A stretch of DNA of 64,000 nt from JAVBLU01 sp031553225 (GTDB taxonomy: Bacteria > Bacillota > Clostridia > Christensenellales > UBA1750): contig JAVBLU010000010.1 of the NCBI GenBank assembly GCA_031553225.1, positions 62,001 through 126,000 on the forward strand. Direction: 5' to 3'. Made by a program: the position numbers and the translations under genes. This document shows, piece by piece, positions 15,192-23,615 of this stretch (within the stretch, counting starts at the first letter, position 1; each line of letters opens with the position of its first letter). The notes under the pieces were generated by a model. The model saw only the letters and a list, made by a program, of their open reading frames with translations. It searched no databases and had not been told where the DNA came from.

Positions 15192-17225
15192 ATGGAACAA
15201 GACCGCTGCATGGGCTGCATGGAAATGCGTGGAGAGTCCTCGGTGTGTCCTTTCTGCGGCTACGTGGAGGGCACGCGTGTGGCTCTTCCCACGTTTCTTC
15301 GGCCGCGAACCCTTCTGCGCGGGCGCTATCTTGTCGGCCGCGTGCTTGGGCACGGCGGATTTGGCATCACCTACATCGGCTGGGATACGGTACTGGGCGT
15401 TAAGCTGGCCCTCAAGGAGTTCTTTCCCAAAGATTGCGCCGTGCGCGCCGAGGGCGCGACGGAGGTTAAGCCCTACTCGGGCGAGCTGGGGGAGAAGTTC
15501 GAAGAGGGCCTGCGCAGTTTTCTCACCGAGGCGCGCACGCTTGCGCGTTTCGAGGGGCATCCAAACATCGTAGGCGTGCGTGATTTTTTTCCCGAGAACG
15601 GCACGGCCTATCTTGTTATGCGCTATCTGGAAGGCTGCAACCTGCGCGAGCATCTGAAGCGCCGGGGCGGTAAGCTGCCCTGGAATGAGGCGCTGAGCAT
15701 CATGGTGCCCGCTATGGAGGCGCTCATGGCCATCCATGCGCAGGGCGTGCTCCACCGCGACGTCAGCCCCGACAACATCTTCATCACGCGTTCCGGCGAG
15801 GTGAAAATCCTGGACTTTGGCGCGGCGCGCCAGGCGCTCGGGCAATCCATCTCCCTGTCGGTCATTTTGAAGCCCGGCTACGCGCCTGAGGAGCAGTATC
15901 GCTCGCACGGCCAGCAGGGTCCCTGGAGCGACGTGTATGCCGCGGCGGCCACGCTATACCGCTGCGTTACAGGCAAGGTCCCGCCGGAGTCGCTCGACCG
16001 CCTGGCCGAGGACACGCTTCGTCCGCCCAGCGAGCTGGATGTGGACATTGCGCCCGCTGCAGAAGCGGCGCTGCTCAAGGGCATGGCTCTGCGTGCGGCC
16101 GACCGCTACGCAGGCATGAGTGAGTTCCTGGTGGCGCTGCTTACCGACGCGCAGGGCGAGACCGTAGCGCTGCCCGGGCCTTCCGCGCCGCAGCGGCCTG
16201 CCGTACAGTCGCCCAGGCCCGCGTTCCAGCAGGTCGCTCCGCAGCAGCCCAGCCCGTCGCAGGCTGCCGCGCGGTACAATTCCTTAAACGACGACCTGAT
16301 GAAAAAATATGAAAAACGCCGCACGGGCGGAAAACAGAAGCGCGTGCCCGGCCGGGGCGACGCGCTGCGCGCAGTCATTCTTGTGCTGCTCGTGTTCGGC
16401 CTGGTCGGCGGAGGCATCTGGGGCGGCGCGGCGCTGCTGCGCAAGTATTCCGGCGGCTATTTTAACATCGGCCTGAACGTTACGGGCAAGCCAACCGCCA
16501 CGCCAAGCCCCGCGCCCGCGTCGCCCAGGCCGGCCGGAACGCCCAAAGCGAGCGCGGAAGCGACAAAAACGCCGGAAGCAACTGCTAGCGCAACGCCCGG
16601 GCCGGACGAGACGCCCGGGCCCACGCCCACGCCTCCGCCTCCCAAGGCAAACGAGGTGATTACGCAGGGCGGCGGCGCGCGCTCCTCCCAGGCATCTTCC
16701 AGCTTCCTCGCCAATCCCGGTACGCAGATCGTGCGCTATGAGGACGGAGAGTATACGGCGCGTGTGGTGGCCCAGCTTGCGCCCGGCGTGTCCTCGGTGC
16801 TCACCGTGCCCTCCGACGCCAATGGCGCCATGAATGGCCCCGGCTATGTGGAGCATCAAATCAAGCGCGATACCGGCCTGTACATCATTCCGGACAGCGA
16901 CGTGTCGCATATCGAGCTAGTGCTGCCCGAGACGCCCCGCGTAGGCACTGTATGGACGCTCGGCTCCACCACCTGTCAAATCATCGCCGTGAACGAGTTT
17001 CTATCGCTTTCCGGCACAGACTACATGGGCGCAGTGGAGGTGCAGGTCGATTCCTCAAACGGGCGCGAGGTATACGTGTATGTGCCGGGCATCGGGCTGC
17101 ACACCATATTTGCGGAGCGCATGTTCGGCGTCATCAAGCAGTCGGTGGTCAGCGTGATTCCCACCACGCCCGACGGCTCGGTCGCACTGCAGCAGCAGGC
17201 GCAGAACACCGCCTTCGCCCGATGA
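15192..17225 (+). CDS. Zinc-ribbon Ser/Thr protein kinase with membrane anchor
   Basis: A 677-residue eukaryotic-type kinase. The N-terminus carries a small zinc ribbon (C-x2-C at residues 6-9, C-x2-C at 19-22). The kinase domain spans about 40-310, with glycine loop VLGHGGFGITY, catalytic lysine in LALKEFFP, loop LHRDVSPDN and DFG as ILDFGAA. After a linker, a membrane segment lies near 395-415 (AVILVLLVFGLVGGGIW), followed by a Pro/Thr-rich spacer and an outer domain of about 190 residues with no recognised fold and no PASTA repeats. AGGTGG precedes the ATG closely. It likely phosphorylates the FHA partner encoded just upstream. Confidence 0.9.
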   Translation: MEQDRCMGCMEMRGESSVCPFCGYVEGTRVALPTFLRPRTLLRGRYLVGRVLGHGGFGITYIGWDTVLGVKLALKEFFPKDCAVRAEGATEVKPYSGELGEKFEEGLRSFLTEARTLARFEGHPNIVGVRDFFPENGTAYLVMRYLEGCNLREHLKRRGGKLPWNEALSIMVPAMEALMAIHAQGVLHRDVSPDNIFITRSGEVKILDFGAARQALGQSISLSVILKPGYAPEEQYRSHGQQGPWSDVYAAAATLYRCVTGKVPPESLDRLAEDTLRPPSELDVDIAPAAEAALLKGMALRAADRYAGMSEFLVALLTDAQGETVALPGPSAPQRPAVQSPRPAFQQVAPQQPSPSQAAARYNSLNDDLMKKYEKRRTGGKQKRVPGRGDALRAVILVLLVFGLVGGGIWGGAALLRKYSGGYFNIGLNVTGKPTATPSPAPASPRPAGTPKASAEATKTPEATASATPGPDETPGPTPTPPPPKANEVITQGGGARSSQASSSFLANPGTQIVRYEDGEYTARVVAQLAPGVSSVLTVPSDANGAMNGPGYVEHQIKRDTGLYIIPDSDVSHIELVLPETPRVGTVWTLGSTTCQIIAVNEFLSLSGTDYMGAVEVQVDSSNGREVYVYVPGIGLHTIFAERMFGVIKQSVVSVIPTTPDGSVALQQQAQNTAFAR

Positions 17226-17246
17226 TCATGTAAGGAGGCTTTCCCT

Positions 17247-17450
17247 ATGACGCAAACCATCAAAATAACGGGCATGCACTGCGGCAATTGCGCAAAGGCC
17301 GTGGAACGCGCCCTTCGCGCCGTGCCGGGCGTATCAGCCGCCTGCGTCTGCGTAGCGGAAGGCAAGGCCGACGTGCAAGGGACATGCCTAGATCGCGCAG
17401 CGCTTGCCGCGGCCGTGGAGGACGCGGGCTTTGAGGTGGTGCCTGAGTGA
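17247..17450 (+). CDS. Heavy-metal-associated (HMA) domain protein, CopZ-like
   Basis: A 67-residue ferredoxin-like metal-binding protein. The metal site is GMHCGNCA near residues 9-16, the standard MxCxxC of copper or mercury chaperones. Its TGA overlaps the GTG start of cysK, so it is coupled to cysteine synthesis rather than to a copper ATPase, and no CopA is in the window. AAGGAGG provides the ribosome-binding site. A copper-chaperone function is likely from the family, but its partner is not visible here. Confidence 0.88.
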   Translation: MTQTIKITGMHCGNCAKAVERALRAVPGVSAACVCVAEGKADVQGTCLDRAALAAAVEDAGFEVVPE

Positions 17451-18364
17451 GCGATCTCATTTCGGCCATTGGCCGCACGCCGCTTCTGCCGCTTGAGGAG
17501 CTCGCGCGCCATGTCGGGCTTCCCTGTAAGCTGCTTGCTAAGGCGGAATGCTATAATCCCGGCGGATCGGTGAAGGATCGAGCGGCGCTTAGCATGCTGA
17601 ATGCGGCGGCGCGCGAGGGTTTTCTGCGCGAAGGCGGGCATATCGTGGAGCCGACCAGCGGCAACACGGGCGTCGGCCTTGCATGGATTGCTGCCCTGCG
17701 CGGCTATACCCTTACCTTGACCATGCCCGAGAGCATGAGCGTGGAACGCCGCAAGCTTCTGGCCGCTTATGGGGCAAAACTGGTGCTCACCCCGGCGGCG
17801 CAGGGGATGACCGGCGCGGTGGCGAAGGCCAAAGAGATCGCTGCGCAGACAGGCGCTTTTTTGCCCGACCAGTTTGGCAACCCCAACAACCCGCTTGCCC
17901 ACGAACGCACCACCGGGCCGGAGATCATCGAAGCATTGGGCGGCCGGGCTCCGTACGCCTTTGTGGCCGGCGTGGGCACGGGTGGCACGCTGATGGGCGT
18001 TGGCCGCGCGCTGCGCGGTCGTTTTCCGGGCGTGCGGCTTGTGGCCGCGGAGCCCGCCGCCTCGCCCGTGCTCTCGGGCGGGAAGCCCGGGCCGCATGGC
18101 ATCATGGGCATCGGCGCAGGTTTTGTGCCGGACATCGTGGATAGGAGCATGATCACTGCCGTCGAGCGCGTGAGCAACGAGGAAGCCTATGAGTACGCTC
18201 GCCTGCTGGCGCGCAAGGAGGGGGTTCTGGCGGGCATCTCTTCGGGCGCAGCGCTTGCCACCGCCGTGCGCGTTGCCGCCGCCGCGCCAAAGGACGCGCT
18301 GGTGGTTACACTGTTGCCGGACACGGGCGAGCGCTATCTGTCCACGCCCCTGTTTGAAGGATGA
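17447..18364 (+). CDS. cysK: Cysteine synthase (O-acetylserine sulfhydrylase)
   Basis: PLP enzyme that makes cysteine from O-acetylserine and sulfide. The 305-residue protein has the PLP lysine in YNPGGSVKDRAA (near residue 43), the substrate loop PTSGNTGVG near 71, the phosphate-binding GVGTGGTLMGVG near 175, and the C-terminal SSGAA. The GTG start at 17447 overlaps the HMA gene stop. The close CysM and CysK isoforms are hard to separate; the PDQFGNPNNPLAH stretch favours CysK-like. mnmA, a sulfur-using tRNA thiolase, follows after 4 bases, which gives the operon a sulfur theme. Confidence 0.92.
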   Translation: MSDLISAIGRTPLLPLEELARHVGLPCKLLAKAECYNPGGSVKDRAALSMLNAAAREGFLREGGHIVEPTSGNTGVGLAWIAALRGYTLTLTMPESMSVERRKLLAAYGAKLVLTPAAQGMTGAVAKAKEIAAQTGAFLPDQFGNPNNPLAHERTTGPEIIEALGGRAPYAFVAGVGTGGTLMGVGRALRGRFPGVRLVAAEPAASPVLSGGKPGPHGIMGIGAGFVPDIVDRSMITAVERVSNEEAYEYARLLARKEGVLAGISSGAALATAVRVAAAAPKDALVVTLLPDTGERYLSTPLFEG

Positions 18365-18368
18365 GCTG

Positions 18369-19487
18369 ATGGCGCATATCGTTGTGGGCATGTCCGGCGG
18401 GGTGGACTCCTCTGTGGCCGCCCTTCTGCTCAAGCGCCAGGGACACGACGTGACCGGCGTGTTCATGGACAACTGGAAGGAGACGCAGGACGGCTTTTGC
18501 ACCGCCGAACAGGACTTTGCCGACGTGCGCGCCGTATGCGACGTAATCGGCATCGCGTACTACGCCATCAGCTTTGCGCGCCAGTACCGCGAGCGCGTTT
18601 TCCGGCAGTTCCTGCGCTCATACGAGGCGGGGGAGACCCCAAACCCCGACGTACTGTGCAACCGCGAGATTAAGTTTGACGCTCTGGCGGATTTTGCCGC
18701 CCAAATTGGAGCCGAAGCGCTGGCTACCGGGCACTTCGCCCGCACGGCGGCGGACGCGCTGGGCGGCGTTTCCCTCCTGCGCGGCATAGATGCGGGGAAG
18801 GACCAAAGCTATTTTCTGCACGCGTTGCGCCAGGAGCAGCTTGTTCGGGCAGTATTCCCTGTGGGGGGGCTAACGAAGCGCGAGGTGCGCGACATAGCCC
18901 GGGAGGCCGGCCTGCCCACGGCGGGCAAGAAGGATTCCACAGGTATCTGCTTTATCGGCGAGCGCGACTTTCGCGCTTTCCTGGCGCGCTACCTGCCCGC
19001 ACGGCCGGGCGATATCGTCACGCAGGATGGCCGGGTGGTCGGACGGCACGAAGGATGCTCGGGCTACACAATCGGCCAGCGCAAGGGCCTGCGCGTCGGC
19101 GGCCTGGCGGACGGGGACGGCGCGCCATGGTTCGTGCTTGGCCGGGACGGAACCCGCAACCTCCTGATTGTGGCGCAGGGAGACGATCATCCGGCGCTTT
19201 GGTGCAGCGCCCTGCTCGCGCGCGAGGTGACGTTCATTAGCGGCAGGCCGCCCGGTGAGCACTTCAGCTGCACGGCCAAAACGCGCTACCGCCAAAGCGA
19301 CCAGGCCTGCAGCGTAACCCTGTGCGGCGGGGGCGCCAGCGTTCGGTTTCATCAGCCGCAGCGGGCGATAACGCCCGGTCAAAGCGTGGTCTTCTACCAA
19401 GGGGAGGCCTGTCTGGGCGGCGGGGTGATCGCACAACCACTGGGCGGCGCGGCGGAAGAGCTCTGGCAGCGTATCCGGTCGCAATAG
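18369..19487 (+). CDS. mnmA: tRNA-specific 2-thiouridylase
   Basis: Installs the 2-thio group of wobble uridine in tRNA-Lys, -Glu and -Gln using sulfur relayed from a cysteine desulfurase. The PP-loop ATP site is GMSGGVDSS at residues 7-15. The nucleophilic cysteine is in NPDVLCNREIKF near 100, and the second catalytic cysteine in STGICFIGER near 195. The C-terminal beta domains are present and the 372-residue length is typical. The ATG at 18369 removes an upstream extension that only shadows cysK. It shares the operon with the HMA gene and cysK. Confidence 0.95.
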   Translation: MAHIVVGMSGGVDSSVAALLLKRQGHDVTGVFMDNWKETQDGFCTAEQDFADVRAVCDVIGIAYYAISFARQYRERVFRQFLRSYEAGETPNPDVLCNREIKFDALADFAAQIGAEALATGHFARTAADALGGVSLLRGIDAGKDQSYFLHALRQEQLVRAVFPVGGLTKREVRDIAREAGLPTAGKKDSTGICFIGERDFRAFLARYLPARPGDIVTQDGRVVGRHEGCSGYTIGQRKGLRVGGLADGDGAPWFVLGRDGTRNLLIVAQGDDHPALWCSALLAREVTFISGRPPGEHFSCTAKTRYRQSDQACSVTLCGGGASVRFHQPQRAITPGQSVVFYQGEACLGGGVIAQPLGGAAEELWQRIRSQ

Positions 19488-19528
19488 ACCATATACATAG
19501 ATAAGCGAACTATGGGAGGCGATGACAT

Positions 19529-20518
19529 TTGTCCATCCTGGTCACAGGCGGCGCTGGCTACATCGGCAGCCACATGGTGCGGCTGCTTCAGGAGATCGGG
19601 GAGAGCCCCGTTGTGGCGGACAATCTCTCCACCGGCAACAGGAAAGCCGTACTGGGCTGCCCGCTGGTGGTGGCCGACCTGCACGACACCGAGACCATGC
19701 AGACGCTGATGAAGGACTACGCCGTGACGGACGTGGTGCACTTCGCCGCGTCCTCTGTGGTGCCGGAGTCCATGCGCGATCCGGCGAAGTATTATGACAA
19801 CAACGTCGGCGGCACGCTCTCTCTGCTGCGCGCCATGCACGCCTGCGGCGTTTCGCGCATCGTCTTCTCTTCCACTGCCGCAGTGTACGGCGATACGAAG
19901 GGCGTGTTCCCCATCACCGAGGATACCCCAAAGAACCCCACCAGCGTATACGGCCGCACGAAGCTGATGATCGAAGACATGCTCTCGGACTTCGACGCGG
20001 CCTATGGCATGCGCTCCATACGCCTGCGCTATTTCAACGTGGCGGGCGCGCATCCAAAGGGGGACATCGGCGAGGCGCATAACCCTGAGACCCATCTGAT
20101 CCCCATCGCTTTGCGCGTGTTGCTCGGCTTCGGCGAGGCGCTGCAGCTGTACGGCGATGACTACGAGACCGCGGACGGAACCTGCGTGCGCGACTACATC
20201 CACGTGCAGGACCTGTGCCGTGCACACGTGCTGGCGCTGAAGGCGCTGCGGGGCGGCGCGCCGTCCACAGCCTACAACTTGGGGTCGGGCACAGGATTCT
20301 CCAACCGCCAGATCGTGAGCCAGGTGGAGATTGCCACGGGACGCAAGCTCCCGGTCGTGCTGCGCGAGAGACGTCCGGGCGATCCAGCCACGCTCGTGGC
20401 CTCCTCGGAGCGTATCGCTTCCGCCCTTGGATGGACGAGGGAGAGCGGCGACATCGCCACGATCATCGCCTCTGCCTGGAAATGGCACGCGGCGCACCCC
20501 AACGGTTACGTCGGCTGA
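19529..20518 (+). CDS. galE: UDP-glucose 4-epimerase
   Basis: NAD-dependent epimerase interconverting UDP-glucose and UDP-galactose for the Leloir pathway and glycan precursors. The 329-residue SDR protein has the Rossmann motif VTGGAGYIGSH at residues 5-15, the Ser/Thr of VFSSTAAVYG near 120 and the catalytic SVYGRTK near 147. The start codon is TTG at 19529 behind GGGAGG at 19514-19519. The family is large, so a UDP-GlcNAc or uronate specificity is possible, although the next gene encodes a sugar epimerase. Confidence 0.92.
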   Translation: MSILVTGGAGYIGSHMVRLLQEIGESPVVADNLSTGNRKAVLGCPLVVADLHDTETMQTLMKDYAVTDVVHFAASSVVPESMRDPAKYYDNNVGGTLSLLRAMHACGVSRIVFSSTAAVYGDTKGVFPITEDTPKNPTSVYGRTKLMIEDMLSDFDAAYGMRSIRLRYFNVAGAHPKGDIGEAHNPETHLIPIALRVLLGFGEALQLYGDDYETADGTCVRDYIHVQDLCRAHVLALKALRGGAPSTAYNLGSGTGFSNRQIVSQVEIATGRKLPVVLRERRPGDPATLVASSERIASALGWTRESGDIATIIASAWKWHAAHPNGYVG

Positions 20519-20557
20519 GGGCCACACGGCCATGAATAGATAGGGGAGACTGCACAC

Positions 20558-21436
20558 ATGAAACACATCATCGAAAATGACCGCCTGCTCGTGGAGGTCG
20601 CAGAAAAAGGCGCGGAACTGTCGCGCATCTATGACAAGCGGAACGCGCGCGAGGTGCTCTTTAACGCAGACCCGGCCTGGTGGGCCTCCCACGCGCCGGT
20701 GCTGTTCCCGATCGTGGGCCGCCTGAAGGACGGAAAGTACACCCACGAAGGCGTCACCTACGAGATGACACCGCACGGCATAGCCCGCCACCTGCCCTTC
20801 GCTAAGGAGAAGGGGGCGTCCTCCTACGTTTGGCTGCAGCTGCACTCCGACGAGGCGACGCGCCGCTCCTATCCGTTTGACTTCCGCTTTCATGTGGGGC
20901 ATACGCTGACGGAGGACACGCTGCGCGTATCCTGGCGCGTGAGCAACGAGTCGCACGTTGTGATGCCTTTCTCCATCGGCGCGCACCCGGCCTTCCTGTG
21001 CCCGGTGAACAAAGGGGAGGCCTTAAGCGATTGCTCGATCGACTTTCATACGACCGGGCCGCTGTCTTACCGTCTGATCAACGCGCAGACCGGCCTTGTG
21101 CAGCCGCAACCGCACGATCTTGTGCTGAGTTCCGAGCGTGCGAAGCTGAACGACCGCTTCTTCGACCGGGACGTGTACATTTTTAACGAATTCCAGGTGT
21201 CGGAGATTTCCTTGGTGGGCAAGAACGGTCGGCCATATCTGCTCGTGCGGTTTCCCGGCTTCCCGGACGTGGGCGTGTGGGCCAAGCCGGGCGGAGCGCC
21301 TTTCGTATGCATCGAGCCGTGGTTTGGCCACGCCGATGAGCAGGGCACAACCGGCGTGCTCACGCAGAAGGCCGGCATCCGCATGCTGCAGCCCGGGGCG
21401 AGCTTTGAGGCCTCCTACGACATCGTCGTTCTGTAG
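20558..21436 (+). CDS. Aldose 1-epimerase family protein (LacX/GalM-like)
   Basis: A 292-residue beta-sandwich mutarotase-like protein. Segments typical of the LacX-type aldose 1-epimerases are the VLFPIVGRLKDGKY stretch near residue 48, the HGIARHLPF motif near 75, IGAHPAF near 145, and the CIEPWFGHAD motif near 250 that carries the catalytic glutamate. It lies 39 bases behind galE with its own GGGGAG ribosome-binding site and probably supplies anomer conversion to the same pathway. The exact sugar is unknown. Confidence 0.88.
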   Translation: MKHIIENDRLLVEVAEKGAELSRIYDKRNAREVLFNADPAWWASHAPVLFPIVGRLKDGKYTHEGVTYEMTPHGIARHLPFAKEKGASSYVWLQLHSDEATRRSYPFDFRFHVGHTLTEDTLRVSWRVSNESHVVMPFSIGAHPAFLCPVNKGEALSDCSIDFHTTGPLSYRLINAQTGLVQPQPHDLVLSSERAKLNDRFFDRDVYIFNEFQVSEISLVGKNGRPYLLVRFPGFPDVGVWAKPGGAPFVCIEPWFGHADEQGTTGVLTQKAGIRMLQPGASFEASYDIVVL

Positions 21437-21562
21437 AGCGCACCGCATTGTGAAGGCGGGCGCTGCGGCGGGGACTGCCCCGGTTTTGGCGCCCGATAAG
21501 GCGCGAAGCGCATGCATGGCAAGCGTCGAACGAGCCACGCGTCCAAGGTCGGGGGGAGTTCC

Positions 21563-22198
21563 GTGAACGCGATCGTGTCTGCCGCCCAAACGCAGCTTAT
21601 ACAGTGCAAAAACACCGGCGACGTCCGCAAGCTGTCGGCCAAGCTGTTCCAAGACGTACAGGACAAAACAAAAGACAACGTCTTCTCATTGTGCGGCGAG
21701 CTTTTGGGGCGGCATATGCACTGTATCGCTTTTGATTTTGCTCATCGCATGAAAAAGCAATACGATGAAAACACATTTGACGTTTTTGAAATGTGGCTGG
21801 CGAAGTATGTACGCGGCTGGGGCGAGTGCGACGATTTCTGTGTTCATGCCTTTGGGGAGCTCATTTGCCAAAGACCGGCGCTGTTCTCGCGCGTCGTGGC
21901 CTGGACGGTGCGCGAGGAGTTCTGGATGCGCCGCGCCGCTTCTGTCGTGCTGCTGGTCTGCATTCGGCGCAATCGGTATCAGGATATCCAGCCGCTGCGC
22001 ATAGCTGATATCCTCATGCAAGACCGGCACCACCTGGTTCTCAAGGGATATGGATGGATGCTCAAAGAGCTGTCGCTCAAGGAGCCGGAGCTTGTCTTTG
22101 CGTATCTACTGCACAACAGAGCCGTGATGCCGAGGATAGCGTATCGCTATGCGCTGCAAAAGCTGGGCGCGGGTGAACAGGGAATTCCGCTGCCATAG
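21563..22198 (+). CDS. DNA alkylation repair (AlkD-like) HEAT-repeat protein
   Basis: A 211-residue all-helical protein similar to AlkD, a DNA glycosylase that removes bulky N-alkylated bases. AlkD-like signatures are the WLAKYVRGWGECDDF segment, where the aspartate would be the DNA-contacting residue, and EEFWMRRAASVVLL. GTG at 21563 behind a G-rich site at 21551-21558 is preferred; ATG 21512 would add 17 residues but has no good ribosome-binding site. It is the last plus-strand gene before convergent minus-strand genes. A diverged, non-catalytic relative is possible. Confidence 0.72.
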   Translation: MNAIVSAAQTQLIQCKNTGDVRKLSAKLFQDVQDKTKDNVFSLCGELLGRHMHCIAFDFAHRMKKQYDENTFDVFEMWLAKYVRGWGECDDFCVHAFGELICQRPALFSRVVAWTVREEFWMRRAASVVLLVCIRRNRYQDIQPLRIADILMQDRHHLVLKGYGWMLKELSLKEPELVFAYLLHNRAVMPRIAYRYALQKLGAGEQGIPLP

Positions 22199-22253
22199 CT
22201 GTCGCACCAAGCAGAGGCGCGCCTGTCCGGAAGTGTAATAACCGCTATGCAGA

Positions 22254-22296
22254 AAACCTCCTGCCGCAGCCCTCGGGGCCGCTTGGCAGGAGGTTT
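22254..22296. terminator. Bidirectional hairpin between convergent genes
   Basis: A perfect 12-bp stem (22254-22265 with 22285-22296) separates the convergent AlkD-like gene and the Cys-rich protein gene. Short T- or A-runs flank it (AAAA on the left, TTT on the right), so it can serve transcripts from either side. Confidence 0.65.
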
Positions 22297-22328
22297 CGCA
22301 TGCAAGGCCGCATGCCGTGGCAGGCCCG

Positions 22329-22886
22329 TTAGGCGTCCGGCCGCATGAGGGGCGATTTTTCCCCAGAGCGCAGGTTGAACCGAAAGCGCTGCGGGTGGCC
22401 GGAAGCGGCGCGCAACGTGACGATGTGCGTGAGGCGGTCGCGGTCGGTTTCCATGGCGAGCAACGGCAAGCCGTCCACATCGCACGCGCCCTCGATGAAC
22501 TCGCGCGTGACGCTGTGATCGTCGCAGGCGGTTGTGTGGCCGCCGTACAGGCACCCGGTGCAGTCGCAGCGCGGTTCAATACGCACGCAGGAGGCGCACC
22601 GGCAGGTGAGGCATGCTTGTACCTGTTCCAGGTTATCGCGCACGCGGGCGGCGGCCTGGTCCATCTGCACGTCCTGAGCGGTGACGAACATCGCTTCCTT
22701 CATGCGCGCCAAAGGGCCTTTGCTTGCGGGGCCCTGTACGCCCTCCAGAAGCGCCAGGTCGGAGCGCAGCTGCCGGGCGGCCCCTGCGAGACGAAGGTTC
22801 GAGGAGCTTTCGGCGTTGTAGGTGTGCAGTGATACGTCGGACAAGGCCACTTTTGCCTCCGAGATGAGTTCGTCATACTTGCCCAT
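22329..22886 (-). CDS. Cys-rich protein of unknown function downstream of pspA
   Basis: A 185-residue protein with no family I recognise. The first 100 residues look helical (DELISEAKVALSDV..RQLRSDLALLEG), and a central cluster has eight cysteines in about 32 residues (CLTCRCASC, then CDCTGC and TACDDH), probably binding zinc or another metal. The C-terminal 60 residues look like a beta domain. The start lies 6 bases after the pspA stop with only a weak ribosome-binding site, so translational coupling is likely. It is the last gene of the four-gene envelope-type cluster. Confidence 0.75.
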   Translation of the reverse strand: MGKYDELISEAKVALSDVSLHTYNAESSSNLRLAGAARQLRSDLALLEGVQGPASKGPLARMKEAMFVTAQDVQMDQAAARVRDNLEQVQACLTCRCASCVRIEPRCDCTGCLYGGHTTACDDHSVTREFIEGACDVDGLPLLAMETDRDRLTHIVTLRAASGHPQRFRFNLRSGEKSPLMRPDA

Positions 22887-22892
22887 GGCCGT

Positions 22893-23549
22893 TTACTTAT
22901 CCAGCTTGGAGAGGTACTCCTGCATGAGGTTGTCGGTCTCCGCCTCGCGCACAAGCTGCTCGTCGCGCGCCTTGTCCGTCAGCCCGGACATCTGCGAGTA
23001 TCCGGCGGCGCGGGCCTTCTCCTGGTTCACGCGCGCCTCCAACGAGGAGAACGTGTCGCTCCCGGCCAGGGAATCGGCGGTCTGCATCATCTTGCCCAGC
23101 TGTTGCTCGGCCTTGGCGGTCTGATAGTCCGCCTGCAGGCGGTTGGCCTTTTCGCGGCGCAGGAACAGTTCGTTCTCCAGCACGCGGATCTTGGCCTGCC
23201 ACTCCGCGGCGGCCGTGCGGGCGTCGTCCAGATCGACGGTGAGCTGCGTGATGTTCTTGCGTACCTCCACCTGCCGCTCGATGTACTTGCGCGCGGCCTG
23301 CTGACCTTCCGCGCCGGTTCGGATGAGCGCGGTAACTTTGGCGGTTAGCTCGGCGTCCGTTTGGTTGGCGTCCTTCAGGCGCCCCTCGATGGCGACGGGA
23401 GCGCCCACCACGGGCGCGGCGGCTTCCTTAGCTTTGCGGATGGATTTCTCCAGATCGGCCACGGAGAGCTGGGCCAGTTTGCCGGGATCACCCAGCGAAT
23501 CGGCCACGGAGTTCCACCAGGAACGGAACACATCCACCATTTTTCCCAT
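22893..23549 (-). CDS. pspA: PspA/IM30 family protein
   Basis: A 218-residue coiled-coil protein of the PspA/IM30 (Vipp1) family, which assembles into ESCRT-III-like polymers at stressed membranes. The amphipathic N-terminal helix (VDVFRSWWNSVADSL) is followed by the long helical hairpin (residues about 60-190). AAAGGAGGA sits 8 bases before the ATG at 23549. It lies between the TPM-domain gene and the Cys-rich gene in one transcription unit. In other Firmicutes PspA homologues protect against envelope stress; the same role is likely here. Confidence 0.88.
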   Translation of the reverse strand: MGKMVDVFRSWWNSVADSLGDPGKLAQLSVADLEKSIRKAKEAAAPVVGAPVAIEGRLKDANQTDAELTAKVTALIRTGAEGQQAARKYIERQVEVRKNITQLTVDLDDARTAAAEWQAKIRVLENELFLRREKANRLQADYQTAKAEQQLGKMMQTADSLAGSDTFSSLEARVNQEKARAAGYSQMSGLTDKARDEQLVREAETDNLMQEYLSKLDK

Positions 23550-23615
23550 AACTTGCGTCCTCCTTTGTTGCAGTGCACGTTGTTGCGGACAATCATCGAA
23601 GACCGGTGCTTGCGG

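Noticed and set aside
15188..15193. TATAAT directly before the kinase coding sequence
   Set aside because: It overlaps the start codon itself and has no matching -35 for a leaderless transcript; AGGTGG immediately upstream makes a normal ribosome-binding site more likely.
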